Assembly (NCBI RefSeq): GCF_002234675.1
Contig: NC_019864.2
Location: 13,595,582-13,659,581, forward strand
Length of the DNA: 64,000 nt
Source: Oryzias latipes
Taxonomy: Eukaryota; Chordata; Actinopteri; Beloniformes; Adrianichthyidae
Direction: 5' to 3'
How positions within the stretch are numbered: the stretch's first letter is position 1; every line of letters begins with the position of its first letter. Positions 1-14,400 of the stretch are shown here, piece by piece. The notes under the pieces were generated by a model, which was not told the origin of the DNA, made no database searches, and saw only the letters and a list, made by a program, of their open reading frames with translations. Position numbers and translations under genes: made by a program.

Positions 1-1228
1 GCCATTCTATCAGTGATTTCCGGGGGGAGGCAAAGCTACAGGAAAAAGTCTGCCTTTAAGTAGATGTTGGGGTTTGGAAGCTGACCCAGTTGTCCACTGA
101 GATTCAGGGAGGACGACAATAACGGTGGGACTTCAGTGCCACAGTAAAACATGCTTGATGTAAACAACAAAAGCATGGTACATTCGGAGGATTAAAATGA
201 GATTACAATGCAGTAATCGGAGATTAGGAATTAAGTATTAGAAGGTGCCAGCAACTAGACATCAGCCTCTATGGAATCCACTCTTTAATACGATTCTTGG
301 AAGAGCAGCTAGATGCCAGAAAACAGATGCTGCTAAATTGACGACTGAGTATTGTGCTCATCTAGCAGGAAGAATTCCTGATGCTTTCTATCCACTAAAA
401 GAAGCATCCAGCTCCAACTAAATCAAAGAGTGCTGCGGAAGATTTGATTGTATTTTGTCCTCCATTTTAATGAATCAGAATTCTCCAGAGGCGGACACTA
501 CCTTTTTATAGCATCCCCTCAAGCTGAATGGTAATATGCACTCGGATGATTGTCTAAACGTATGGCAAAATTAGTTTGCATGATCACATTAGGCACATAA
601 ATCTTTTAGACCCTGTTCGGTGCAGCACAGCCGACTTCGGCAACAGGATGGGATTGCTATGGATACAAGGATTAAGTCCGATTTTTCGTCAATGAGCTGT
701 TCCTTGGCGCTCGCTGTGATGAATAATATTTTTGGGACGGCGCAGCTGCCGAATCAGTAATAAATGGTTGGATAATTAGGCCAGACCCCTCCTGTCTCTA
801 TGGCTGTAGCAAACAGCACTTGACAACAGCAGCTCCCCCTCTGTTTCCCCCCTCATACAGGGAGGCCTCGCCCTGCAAGTCCAGCACAACAAAGAAAGAT
901 CGGCTCCCCCTCCCCCAGAGAAACAGCAACCCGACACAAAGGGGAATATGACCTATGACCCAGGGGAAAAGTAAACCTGTAGATAGGCAGGATACTTGTT
1001 TGTTTTTTTTACATTTATCTGTACTGTAGGCCAATAAATAATCCCATTTTACTCATAAATCCATGTACGTTTTATAATTTTATTAGGAAAGAAGCAAAAA
1101 TTCAAATTTTGTGCTACATGAGTAATTTCCGTTCAGAATCTCAAATTATAGATGTAAAACCTTCAGGGATTTTTTTTTAGTTTACTTCCATACCACAACA
1201 TTTATGCACATAATACAGGTAAATCTGA
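1..1228. other. non-coding DNA upstream of celf2, possible conserved enhancer
   Basis: No exon, RNA gene or repeat can be recognised here. The first ~980 bases are of balanced, complex composition with several homeodomain-like TAAT/ATTA cores (for example taattagg near 773-780) and no simple repeats, unlike the AT-rich stretch that follows from about 1000. Known: the surroundings of vertebrate CELF2 are rich in conserved non-coding elements. That this stretch is one of them is only an inference; it needs a cross-species alignment. Confidence 0.3.
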
Positions 1229-1806
1229 CAAAATCCCACTCCAATCATCTTTTGAGCTTTTTAAAAAGCGTTTCCAGTGGTTTTTTAATTACAATTATGT
1301 TGTTTTTAGGCAACATTTAAAAGCTGCGTCGTTTCTGGAGAGCGGCAGTTCATCAGAAGCCTGCCCTGACTTCCCATCATCCCTTCGTTTACACACTCTC
1401 CCCACTAGTTTACAGCCCCCCACTACACCAACATAACATTAAGAGTGCAATTAAATCGGTGAGCAATGTTGGAGCTATCCAATAAATACATAAATAAAGA
1501 AATATTGGAGTTATCCAGACGTACATGGATGGAATGAAGACATAAACGGATCTAGTCGTCTACAAGCGAATGCATTGGAATGGAGTGGAACAGGAAACTT
1601 GTGGTCAACCCAATGTCACTTTTGTGACTTCTACAGGCCCTTTCAAACTGCATTCTTTTCATTTACCCTTGATTCATAACACTTTGCCTGCAGAAATAAC
1701 CAGAAACTAAATTTAAGCTTCATTTTCTTTATATATGTCCTCCATTGTGAGGAAAATACCACAGAAACTTGTTGAAAACACGATTTTCATTGGAGTGGGT
1801 CTTTAA
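1229..1806. mobile_element. TTAA-flanked MITE, family 1, copy 1
   Basis: The left arm reads cccactccaatcatctttt at 1236. The right arm at 1787-1806 reads ttcattggagtgggtctttaa, close to its reverse complement, and ends in TTAA at 1803-1806. The left TTAA is decayed. The same arms recur at 29143, 45422 and 61250, and the interior matches the 29143 copy in several blocks. TTAA target sites fit piggyBac-type transposition; the superfamily assignment is inferred. No transposase is present. The element ends about 560 bp before the celf2 start codon. Confidence 0.65.
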
Positions 1807-2079
1807 TAACATGTTGATTTATTTTCAAAATATCCAATTAATCGAATAAACACTTCGAGTTATTTTTTAGCTAGTAAAAATTATTAACTAAAAAAGCAAA
1901 AAGGTTAAGCGTTTTCTGCCCTGTCTGTGTTTTTTGGATGTGTCTTTCTATGTTGCAAGGCTGCAGTTTTTACATAATGATAACGAAGTGAAATTAGGTC
2001 AGAGAAGAAGTCTGTGGAAGACTCTACTGGGACAGACAGGATTTTAAATGAAGGGGAGAATTTGAGCTGTTCCTCCAAG

Positions 2080-2367
2080 CTTGTGTTTTCCACTCTCGCC
2101 GCTGAAGCCACGCCTCTGCTTTGCTGCAGCTCGCCGGCCTTTGACAAACTTGCTCGCCTCTCGTGTTTATTCCGCTCGGAGAGGAGGAAGAGATAAAGAG
2201 GAAGAAGCTTCGCCGGGGCGCGCGCACTCCTTCTCTATTTCTCATGCGGCTTTGAGAGCGGAGGACGCCCCCCTCCCTGCACCTGCTCTGCCTCGTCTTC
2301 TCGCAGGAGTTGAAGTGTCTCACAGTGCAGGCGTCGCTCCTCATTGTTGTTCGACGTTGTTTTGAGC
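2080..2367 (+). promoter_or_regulatory. celf2: celf2 promoter / 5'UTR region (CpG-rich)
   Basis: GC- and CpG-rich stretch directly before the celf2 start codon, in contrast to the AT-rich DNA on both sides. No TATA box is obvious and the transcription start cannot be placed from sequence. An in-frame stop codon (tga at 2311-2313) lies upstream with no ATG between, so the Met codon at 2368 is the first possible start in this exon. Confidence 0.5.
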
Positions 2368-2438
2368 ATGACTACGACGTACAATCTGGATTTCCTCCCG
2401 CTTACCGAAAGTCGGCTCTTGACTTCGAGCGACACAAT
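2368..2438 (+). CDS. celf2: celf2 coding exon 1 (N-terminal leader [11 protein letters not shown])
   Basis: Encodes 23 residues plus two bases of codon 24, followed by a strong donor gtaagt. The Met context has A at -3. The NLDFLP motif resembles the alternative CELF1/CELF2 N-terminus that reads KLDFLPEMMVD in mammals, which supports this as a genuine first coding exon and not a chance ORF. Confidence 0.85.
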
Positions 2439-5400
2439 GTAAGTAGTTCGCTTGTGGTTTTCTGTAACTTCGCTTGCCTGTTAACGCGCGGACCGTTTTT
2501 AAAACCGAAAAACAGTTCAGCGCGAGTTGGCTAATGTTAGCTTACCGGAATGCTAACGGTGCTAATAAAGTGAGCGGCGACAAGTCGCTCACCTGGAGTT
2601 AGACTTTTGTGACTAATTTTGTCGTTAAAAATATAAATTAAATAAAACCGCTATCTCCAGTCGTAAATGAGCAAAGTATGAACTAAAACGTACAATTGGA
2701 AGGGTAAACGCAGTTAGCTAGCAATGTTATTCGACACTACGCGGGGCGCTGCTATAGTCAAGTGACATGTGCTTCCGGAGTTCGCACGTTTCAGTATCAC
2801 TTCAGAAAAACAATTTTGACCAACCGAATGTAAGTTTAACTTTATGTAAAACGTTGCTGTGCAAACACAGTACCGTAATGTGCATTTTCGATTGGAACTG
2901 TGACCAACAGATACATTCTAGCCGTAAAAGCCGTTAAAATGTTGGTGGGTTATGTGATAATAATCTCAACTTTGAGTTTGAAGTTCCGCATTTCTATCGG
3001 CAAACATTAAACACTATTCTCAAGTATTGTTTTCAGACATTTCTATGCCTTTGCCCTTCGGCACCCTCTCGCTAACACGGCCAGCAGCAGCACAGACAGA
3101 CTGAGGTGTTCCCGTCCATGTTGGACGTTCTTGCTCAACGACAGAAAACGTGGTTCGCAACATTATTGAACCTTTAATGGAGATCTTGTGACAGGGCATG
3201 TAAACAAGGGGGGTGGGGGAACACCAAAATTCCTGTTCAACCCATTTTTACCGGGTGAAAGCCTGTTGAACCAGGAAAACTTTTAAAAAACACATCTGTT
3301 TTTTGATTAAACGGGTTCAGAAATGTGCATTCTCGTGGTTTTAGGATAAGCTTGTTCGAAACCAGTAGAGTTAAACGCCCACCAGCGATGGGGTAAAAAA
3401 GTAATGCATTATGTTAAACTTAAGGTGTGGTTGTGAAACTCCGTCCTTCCTTGAGAGTTTTACTGTGAAAATTAAACCTGGTTGTATGACTATTAAAGTC
3501 AAACATAAAGTACTACAACGATGAAAATGCAATTCTATACAATTATACAATGCCTATTCTTCAAACTTTAAACTTTATTGATTTGTAAAGCGCCTTTCAT
3601 TTTGGTTAAAAACACAAAGCACTTAACATAAAAGCAGATAAAATAGCCATAACATATTATTGGGTTATTTTAGTGCACCTCATTCTCTCTCTCACCAATG
3701 TTGGCTTTTTAGAGTGTATTTCTGCTTGTTGACACTGATGTACAGATATTTGCTCTAATAATTTCCCCCAGCTTCTAGAGTGATCGTGGTGGTAAGCCGC
3801 TAAGCTAAGTGTGAAATGCATCCTTTTGGTTTGGCCGGTGAGCTGTTTATCGCAGAAGTTAATAATTTCGGCTTTAGTTCAAACACCTGTCAAAACACCT
3901 GTTTCGTGCTCCTGCTGCTTTTGTGGCACGATGATTGCTGGCCTGGAGACCACACGCTTGACCTTGAAGATTTCTAACCAATCCGACCGTCATAAACATA
4001 GAAGCCACAAAAAGATTCAAGATTCACAAAATAAAACCATTTCCCATGCTTGTGTAACTCTTGATCCACCCAATCATTCTGTAAATTTGTAGAACACACA
4101 ATTGCTTACTAAAGGACCTTTATGGCATGAACACGTACTCCTATTAAGAGATAGTTGAGCATGTCTGGTTTTATTACAGAAAATAAAGATGCAATATTCA
4201 TGTTTTTTTTTTAACTTGTATATATTTTAACAGACAAATGTTTTAGTGTATATTCTCACCTTGTCTGTTTTGGCCTGTTACAAACAAATCATTCTATCCT
4301 GATATAAAGCTGATAAAGATAAACTTAGCCATTCGAAGAATGTTCTGTCTATTCCTGTAGCCAAGACCTCAATTACAAATGAAATGTTGTTCTTGATAGC
4401 TGCCAGTGGTATTATCCCAGTCTCAGAAGTTTATCTTCCCTAATAATCATACTAGTTATTTTCCATTTGAAGCTCAATTTTTAAATATACACAAGTCGAA
4501 TAACATTTTTTTTCATTGACTAAATGGTAAAAAAAAAAGCAACTAGTTTTGGATGTTAACAGGAACGCTGCTTTTGGAAAGTTTGCAGTACCTTTGCGGA
4601 ATATTAGTTCAACAATATTACCACTACTAGTGATACATTAATACTCTTGTTTAAGATTTAATAGGTTTTCTATTGCAAAAATTGTATATTTATTGTCAAC
4701 CAATCGGTCTTACCTCTGCTTTTCCTTTAGTGATGACACATTTGTAAAACATAGTCATAGTTGTAACTTGTATGGCAGAAAGCAGGTCATAAGCATGTGC
4801 GACTTGCTTTTTTTTTCAAGTGGCAACAAGCTAGAGCTTCAGCCTTTTTCCGTTACCTCCCATCTCAACAGGTCCAACAGTTTGTCCTAGATTTTTTGAT
4901 GCAATACTTGTGTGCTAGGATTTTTGACAGCGTTTTATCATTCCTCTGTTTTAAGTCACATGATCATCAGATATATCACAGAATCAAGAATGGCAATCAT
5001 TTACTGTAGTGTTCTGTAATAAAGAATATTAGCATCCCGACGTCGATTTGAGTATATTATGATCAGTATCTTAAAATCAACACATTTCTTAAAGTTTCGT
5101 GAAAAATGTTAGGTGATTCATTCCTAAGCCATCTTATTTTTGAGACCAACATTTAACTGGCTGGTCAGACATGCTGAGGTTTGGCATTCCTTCTATTACA
5201 GGCACAGTAAAGGTGTCTCTGGTATGTACGTAGTGTCAGAATTCATCAGCTGGACACGCATGAAGGAGATAAATCACCTATTTTTTATGATTGGTGCTGC
5301 AATAAGCGTGCAACTGTCATGGCTCTGGCTTTAGATGACTTGTCAGCTGCTGAGGGACGTCTTGAGTGAGCTAGGACAGGGCAGAGCTGTTTATGGAAGC

Positions 5401-8400
5401 ACTGCTGAAGACTTCACCATCGACGTCTGCCAATTACTGAGCAGAGCAGATCCCTTCCTTTTATTTGTTATGTACATCAACTTTTAAATACATGTTTATG
5501 CTCTCAATGTGTAGGTCAAGGTAGAATTGTTGGATCATAAAAATGATCCAACTATATTTTGATCAAGTCAGTTTTTGCAGACCTAACTGGTTGAAACTGT
5601 CTGCTTTGTCGCATTCCTTAAAATCTTTGGTACTGCAACACGATCCAGTCAACTTAAAAATTGGCATTTTAAAAAATTTTTTTCAAATTTTATGTGACTC
5701 CAATTTAATGGTTTTTGTTGAGGGAAAGAATGAGCATGTCTTAAGGGTGACACATGGTCTGGTTACTGTCAGTTCAGCAGCAAAAAACAGAACTTTCTAG
5801 TACATTTTTTAGTAAGCATCCTTGATACTGTGTTTTTAAAAGTATGATTAAAGTATACATTGATTAGATAGTACAGACATGTTCCATTAAATGAATCGAT
5901 CAGAATTGGTCATCCAGCAAATGGAACAGGGCTCAAGTGCTGACCAGAACTCAACATTGTGGGTAAATGCCTTTGAGAACTTTGCATGAAGCTTGTGGTG
6001 TTCTAGCTTTGCTGGCTGCCCTGATTATTATGTAGAAATGACGGATCAATTTCTGTCCAGACTAAAACTGACGTGCCACCCTTGAATAATCCTATTTTGC
6101 CCAAAACCTAAATATAATGATGGTAATTTTTATTTGAAGTGACAAAACAAACACACAACAGGGAACCCAAATGCACCAACAAGTAGATGACATCTTGCTG
6201 CTTCTGTGTTGATTGCCATATATTGTTTTAAGGATTGGGCAATAGAGATAAGCAACAAAAGTAAAATGAAAAGGATTTGACATTTAATACAATTTATCAG
6301 ACATTTAGTGCAAATTAATTTAGATGTCTATTCAGTGATGGAAGACAGTGGTATTCTTTAACAATTTTTCAAAATGAATCTTTTTATTAAAACCAGTTGT
6401 TGGTCTTAGTGCATGCTCATTTTCAAAGTTTTTTTTAAGAATATCATGATTGAAATCAGTATTGCAAAAATAATACTAATTATAATATTCTTTCTTGCTG
6501 TAAGTAGGAACTTTTTTAGCAGAATTTTGGACTTTTCTTTAAACTTTATTAGACTATTTAACCTGAAAATATTAACAAAATGTGTCTATATGGTAAAAGT
6601 CCAAAGGGGATGTCTTCTGTAAACCAGCACCTGTCCTTTTTTAGAAATTACTGACCAAACAGGTGGTCAATGCTGCATCAGCTCGTTCTTAAAAATAGCA
6701 CGGTGCCATTGCAGTTGAGCTTGACCTGCATTGTTGGTAGTGAGTTTGGAGGGGAAGATGAAATGGAAAAATCTTCAGATAATAAACCTTTTAAGTTTAC
6801 AGTCTGAATGGATCTGCTAAAAACAGTAACATTCATTCTTGTTTTCAGCGATGATTCATGTGTTGCTGCAAACTGAATTCAGCACTTTTTTCAAGGAAGG
6901 TAGAGAATTTTTTAACCACTGGAGTCTAGATTCAGAGATACTTAGTCTTGTGGATAGCTGTTCATGCTGATCACAATATTTTAAGAGGAACTCCTGGTCA
7001 AAGTATTTGCGTCTTAGAATCATTTGACAAGCGTTATGATGGCGCAAAAGTCACGTGACTTGCAAATTTTGAATGAGGTTTTCAAATGTTTTTCCTCACA
7101 AAAGATGTCCAGTTTTTGGAATTATTTTGATCTCAGCAATATTTCTTTTTAATTCCTACAGTTTCTTAAGGTAAAGAGAAGTTTTTCCAGTTTTTGGAAA
7201 ATTTGTGGATTGTAACCCTTGGGCTATCCTAGGCACTTTAAGTCAGTGCACTAAACCTTTTTTTTTCTTGAGTGATTTATGATCTTCACTGGTTACATGG
7301 AAGGTGGATTACATGAAATCCTCTTCACCTTTATCCACCTGTGTCTTGCTAGGGATACGTCTATGTAAGGGTCGGGTTATCTGGGCCCCATAAGATGGCA
7401 CAAGGGTAAAATGTATTTCAGAGATTTTGACTTAAAAAAAGTGTTTTATTCATGTTGAAGTGACGAAGCAAAGGCCTACTTCTATTCTTCTATTATTACT
7501 AAAATGGCGTCACAGAGGTAATGGGGAAATCTAGCAAGTGTCAAACACCAGGACCGTGATCTTGGCTGATGAAGCCTCTAGCGCAAACCATCTCTCTGAA
7601 TTAGCCCATTGTGTAGCCTTTGTGCTACAGAGGAACGGTGAATAGTGTTCTCCAGCATGGGCGAACAATATGTGATTGTGCCCCTGCTGGGGTGAAGCAG
7701 CCGTAGGTTACTCTCTGTACCATCGCCAAAGCGCCTGAGGAGGAGATACCACACCGAGTCTTTGCCTGCTCAGTGTCTGCAGATCTTCAGGGCTGTTTTC
7801 AGTTTCTGTTCCAGGCAACTGGCAGGAAGCTGCTTGTACTTGTTTTAAGGAATAACATCAACTAACACTATAGTGTTTCTTGTTAGTTAAAGAATTGAAT
7901 TTCAGGAAAAACAGCAGATAACTTGACTTAACATGTCATTTAAGTCCCTCAAGGAGTTTAGTGTTTCTGCAGAACGGCTGGGGTCATTTTGTAAGAGATG
8001 GATGTCTCGTGTGCAAAGGTCTGTAAACATTTCTGAAGGTTTATTTACATTTTTGGCTTTTGTTTTTTAAATTGTCTTGTGCTCTTTACAACAGCCATTC
8101 CTGCATGTTTTGCTACATAAATCTATCCCAACACCAGTAAACTGCCGTTTCAGGTTTTTGTTTTACATTTTTATCTGCAACAGGAATTGTTTGGGCCTCT
8201 GCTTGAGTAAGGAAAGCTTTATTTATTTTGAAGTATGGTTATTAATTGTCCCAAAGGAAAAAAACATAAATATCTAAACATGTCATTTGTTTTTTGTTTT
8301 AACCAACTATCAGTGATTTTAATTAAGCTGTTGTAAACTGAGAATCAATAGATTAAACCATCATTACAATCTTTACTTAAACAATTTTTATTTATAGTTT

Positions 8401-11400
8401 CACATGTTATTTAAATCCATTAGCTATTTTTAAAATTGGCCTATTGTAGAAGTCTTTTTGAAAATGTGTTGCTGTAATTGTTTTAGAACAGGAAGATTAG
8501 TAACTCCAGAGGATATCTGTTTCAAAGCGTTTATATTGTGATTGCTCTGTAATGGCTGACTGATAACCTCAAGTTATTTGGTTGGTGAAAAGTTAATTGA
8601 GTAGTTTTTTCTTGTGATAATATATATTTGTATATTTTGTTGTTGTTGCACTTTTAAAATGGGAGACCGAACAGCTGTCATTGAAATTTCTAATGCCAAA
8701 TGGCTTCAGTGTTAGTTTGTTATTGAATCTAACTAAATCAACAATGTCCTTTCAGATTACCTATTAAAAATGTATACATTAATCATATATTTTATGGCCT
8801 ATTACCCTATCGTTAACTGTGAAACATAATTCAAGCCTTCGTTTTTTTTCCTCAGCAACGGCAACAGCAACAAGATGAATGGGTCACTGGAGCATATGGA
8901 CCAGCCGGACCCAGATGCGATCAAGATGTTTGTGGGACAAATTCCACGCTCCTGGACAGAAACTGAGTTAAAAGAGCTTTTTGAACCCTTTGGAGCAGTG
9001 TACCAGATCAACATTCTACGTGATCGCGCCCAGAATCCTCCTCAGAGCAAAGGTACGCTCATGGGTCCAGATAGACTTGTGCTGTGATTTCTTATGATAC
9101 AGCTGGTAAATGCTGGGCTCAGCTTAGATTTGATCATGAGCTTGGGTTGTTTTTATGACAGTACTGCAGTCTTTGTTGCTATACTTTTTATTAATTAGAA
9201 TAGCAATTTAGGAAATATAAAGGCAAGTAAATATAGACGGGTGAGACGAGGAAGCTAGAACCGGGACCATAGCGCCCTCATCCTGTTTTCTTTGCCCAAT
9301 CACACCTGACTGGAATGTGGGCCGTTATTGGGCCTCTGTAGAGCTTGATGAATAGATCAAAGCTGTGTAACATTTAAAACAAAAATGAAGGACCGGAGAT
9401 GCTGAAGACCAGACATTTAACAGCTATCAAGCTTTTGCACAGCTTGATGAGGCCTGCTGTGGCCGATGTGTTTAAGCCGGATAACACTGAAACCTTATGA
9501 GATGCCCACCCTGTGCATTGGATTTGAGAAAACGTATACATGTTGTATTTTAACTTTCTAAATCAAGGCATGTTAAAATAGTTTAATCTAAATGAAAGTA
9601 AGTTTTTATTCTGAAACCAAGTAATGTGTAATTTAATTATTCCAATGCTTTCAAATGCAGATATAGTTCAAACTATAGAGAAGGTCATCTCTGAGGTTTT
9701 TTGTCTCATCGGCCCCATTAAGACTTGCTTATGCAAAGTTAATGGTGCACATTCTTTTATTTTTTAATTTGGACCTTCTTTAAGTTTTCAAACAGTTTTT
9801 GACCCTCAGCATGTACAAAAACTCAATAAACCTTCAACACAACTCCAACTTTTCATAATCTGGTCTTGTTCTATTGGAGACTTCTGTGCTTTTTTTCAGC
9901 ATTTATATCTAAAACCCCCAAAATAGTTGGGATCCTTTTAAAGTTGACCTATAGAGGCATAGCAATATGGCTGCAAAGTCTGACATCAGATCTTCAAAAA
10001 TCAATGTTTATTATTAACAAATAAGGTGAACTGCATTTCCAGTGGATGGCAGCAATATTTGCTTGACCTTTGACCTTTTCTAAACATGCTACCATCTTGT
10101 AAAACTATAAAATGGTGCAGAGCAACGTCACACACAAGTGTTGTACAGCTTTCTGCTACAGCCTTATTCTTCATCGCAGATCACTTCCCCATTTATGGAG
10201 CCAAATACTTGAACAGTGTGTATCATAATGGTGAAGTTGCCAAGATTGCGTTGCACGTCTCAAAAACTCTGGGTGCAGCTGGCGGTCCAAGAGTTCAGGG
10301 CTATGAATGGTGGGGGGCCATCTTGCTGTGTTGGCAGCTTTTCTTTTTCCTGTGTTCATTTTTATGTCTGTGTTCTGCAATAAAAACGTTGCTGAGTGAA
10401 CAGCTGAACACTGGTCGTCTGCCTCACAAGCAGTCATCCAGTCAAGCAAATCTTTATTTCAGAGGCAGCTTTGTGAAAAATCCAGGTTTATTTCACCTTT
10501 TGCTTACAAAACTGTCCTTGCAGCGCAAACAAACAAAACCTTTTCAGCCATGTGTCTGTCTAGGGAGAAATGCCACATCCACTGCTGCCTGCCATCAATT
10601 TTTTTTGGGAGCCTCAAACCTCTTTGCTGTCCTATCTTAGCCAAAAATGCACTTCTGAAGCTTCTTTTGAAATTCTCCATGAATCCAACCAATCAAACTC
10701 CTCAAACTGGGTGATAAATCATCAACTTAAATCGTCAACTTGATCTAGCATATATTTAGGGTGACATAGGATTATGTTTAGCAGGGAAATATATATAAAA
10801 CAAACTGTTGCAATATCTGTATTGTTATAAAGACACATCGCACATGGTTTTTAGATGCTAGATAGGCAGTCTTGAATGAGACACTTTCTGGACAGAAAAA
10901 ACAAAACAAAACAAGCATTAAGCATTAGTTACTGTTTTTCTCTAACCATATCAGTTTGAGGCTTAATGGATCTCTGCTTTATGAACCAGATTAATTTAGC
11001 ATAGTCTTTAAAAGTTTAAGGTAAAAGTGAGTGTGTCTGCTTATTTCTCTGACATCTTCCAAGTTTTAACCAAGAACTTTTTCAACTTTCCAGTTCAGAT
11101 TCTGTTCTTTCTGACAAATATATTTAAAAATATCATATTTCTTCCACACATTGAAATGCTAAATTACACCAAAGAGAGTACTAGATGCTAATCAAGAACC
11201 ACTGGACATTCTCTCATATTTTAATTACCTGACTTGGAGCACAAGCACATAAAAAAATTGGCAATCGTGTTCTTGTCTTTGTCCTTGAATTTGTGTGAAA
11301 ACCAAAAGCTTCCAAACCATAAAAATATTTTGCAGGAAGATTAATGATTTGTTTGTTTGTTGGTTTATATAATATTACGGATAATTAAATGTATCCAAGT

Positions 11401-14400
11401 TTTTATTAGTGGAATAAATTCTAGCTGTGGACTATGGATGTTCTTAGATAAATGCGCGTTTGCAGTTGCTGAACACATGCTACCATAGCTTCATACATGT
11501 TGTACATCAACGTTGTTCTCTCACAATTTTATTCGGGACAGATTTCAAACCTCAAAATTTTGCACAGCCAAACAGACATTTTTTATGTTTATAAAAGAGC
11601 ATTTAAAGGGAGGCTATGTGTGCTAAAGGCATGCTAATGATGGCAGGCAGAACTCTGCAAAACAGCCGTTTGTTAAAACAGATTTAAAAATTAATAGAAC
11701 GCTAAGAAATGGGTCCATGTTGTTGGTGTTGGCAGGTTTCTTATAGCTCCAAAAGCATTGCTTTTAAGTTGATACTTGACTTGTGTCAGTTTCCTTTTTG
11801 GAAGGGACTTTACTTTTTAAGAACTACACTTACCCGACATGCTGCATTCGCAGGCTGAAACTACGGTGCTTCATTTTTTTAATGCATTAAAATTTTATTA
11901 CTATTAGAATTGAACGTGCTCTGGGTCACTCAGATGATGGTCCTTGACCAGATGTGGCCTGTGGGCCGCCATACTAATACCCAAGCTTTAGGCTGCTATT
12001 GGCTGGTAGGAGCATTTTGATAACTTAATAGTAAAGTGATGGCTGCTCTTTGGGGGACAGTAATCACATCGAGTGACAGTGTCATTATTCAGTTAAGTCA
12101 TTACTAAAACATGTTATCATTCCTGGACCCTTTTACTGTGCTAGTTTTTACACATGAGGATAGAGATAAAAGATTGATTTAAAAAAAACAACTTAACAAG
12201 TCTAAATGTTTAATTTTTGATCATAATTTGACCCACATTTATGACCATATGTTTCTTACGACTACTTGAAGCCTGTTGATTTTTATTTTATTTAATTATT
12301 GTTTGGGACCTGATTTTTAGAGCTTCCAAGCATTAATGGATGGAACTGTATGCATCAATTTCCATTAAAAGGTTTTTATAAAGGCTCGTTAATAAAATGG
12401 TTGTATAACATTCAGGTGTTCAAAGCAGAATTTAGGGGGAAAAAAATAATTTGTATGTGAATATGCCCTTAACACTGCAGTTTATTAAGGATGGGGAGGC
12501 GATCAAAGGTCTTCTTAAAAGGTAGGAGCCCCCCCTTTCTTAGCTGTGATGGCCTATTGACACGTTAATTTGATGTTAATGTATTCGGATAAAAACCAGG
12601 CTTGATGCGAGCTGTCTGTAGTGGGTTAGTTTACGTTGAAACCATTTGATCACTTTTGCTGTTTCTTTAGATTGAGTTTTTTCTTAAAATACTTAATGGC
12701 TTGGTGATGTTTTTTTTAATTAGTTTTGCATTATTTTGTTCCTGGGTTTGTTAAAATTGTTGCCAATTCATTTACTTTTCCACAAAATTACGCAGGAAAC
12801 ATCGTATTTGTCGTTGCTTTTTTAGGCCATGAAAATATCTGATTATCACGCCTCTCTGGGTGTTTATTTAGCTCTGCTAAACCGTGGTCCGGGCTTAAGC
12901 AGCAGAGAAGAGTGCAGCTTGATGCACATTAGAGTTCAGCCTCCCTCCCGTCAGCGTGGGAGTGCCAGTAACAGAAGAATACAGACTATATAGGTCAGAG
13001 ACTCTGCAGTGCTCCACTTCCCCAACCCAGTGAAACTGACAGGCCTGAACGCCATTGGCGGTCTGCTGGGGACGGAAGGATGAGAGGCTTTCTTTCCGCT
13101 TCGCTCTTTAGTTCTTGTATCCCCCTCCCCCATCGTCTCCCCGGTCTCCTCCTTCTCTCCCTTTTGTCTCCTTTGTGCCGTTATCGTGCCATATGTATAA
13201 ATGTGTTTTTGAATTCCTATGTAATCTGGTGATATTCTGTTAAAAGTACTGAGTCTTGGGACGCGTTGACGCCTTTAGTGTCTATTGACACATTTCTAGC
13301 CACAGGCTCATCTCTGGCTTTGTCACATCCTGAAATCTCATTACTCCGTGTCTTAGCTGTAAACTACATGGTTGGTGCCAAGAATACCTCGTCACATGTT
13401 TCTCACATATAGGGGGGGGGGACTATATTTTCATCCACTCCTGCATCCATTTTGTTTTATAATGGCCGTTGGGGTGGGGGCTGCATTAAATGTCTCTATG
13501 TTCAGTGTTTTAATGTTTTGTTTCCTTCTCCCTTCCTTCTGTTTGTCCCTGTTCTCTGATTCTGCAGGATGCTGTTTTGTAACTTTTTATACAAGAAAAG
13601 CTGCACTGGAGGCCCAGAATGCACTGCACAACATAAAGACCTTAAGTGGGGTGAGTAAGCACAGCATGGGCTGCTTTTAGCTACATGAGCCCCCCTGCAA
13701 CTACCATGCAGACTAGCCAATACTGAGCTCTTGGTTTACTGAGCTTCTGCCTGGCTCGTCATATTCCTTGGCTTCCATTATCACAAAAACCAGAGGAAAG
13801 GGTCTAAATTAAATTTTGCAAAGCTGACCCAACCATTAACGGAATGCAGGTGAAAATTTACCATGCTAAATCAAGAATATTTTGGTTTCTTTTCCAACAC
13901 AACATAATCCCTTATTTTAGAAAATCTTTTATTTCCATGCTCTGTTCCTTTTCTGATATTTTACGTCTCCCATAACAGTGTCTAGATTTGAATCATTGTC
14001 TCATGAGGATCATTACCTTTATGAACCAATGTTCCTACTTTTTTGTCAAATTTTGAAGCATCTTTCTTAAAAAGAACGGTACATTTGTATTTTTTTTAAA
14101 CAGTTTGCCAAAGCTTTTTAGAAAAGTGTATTAAATGTACTTGGCAACAACAGCTCTCCCCGGGCGTGCCTGTCCTGTGCAACATTTTTATATTCATCCA
14201 AAGTATGCCGTGTTGAAAGAGGTGTTTGAGTGAGAGGGAGCAGCCTGCTGCCGAATCAAAGTGCTTCACGCAACTTAGCAAAATAACATTAGGGGAAAAA
14301 AAGGAAATGTAACACTAAAGTTTTTATATTTAATGTGAAGAAACTAGTAATTGTACTAAAACTCTTTACCTACCTTATATTCTTCTTTTTTTTTTTACTT

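Noticed and set aside
10086..10640. 184-codon ORF in celf2 intron 2
   Set aside because: Longest plain ORF, but no domain, no homolog I recognise, hydrophobic low-complexity content and no promoter or splice context. Such lengths arise by chance in 64 kb.
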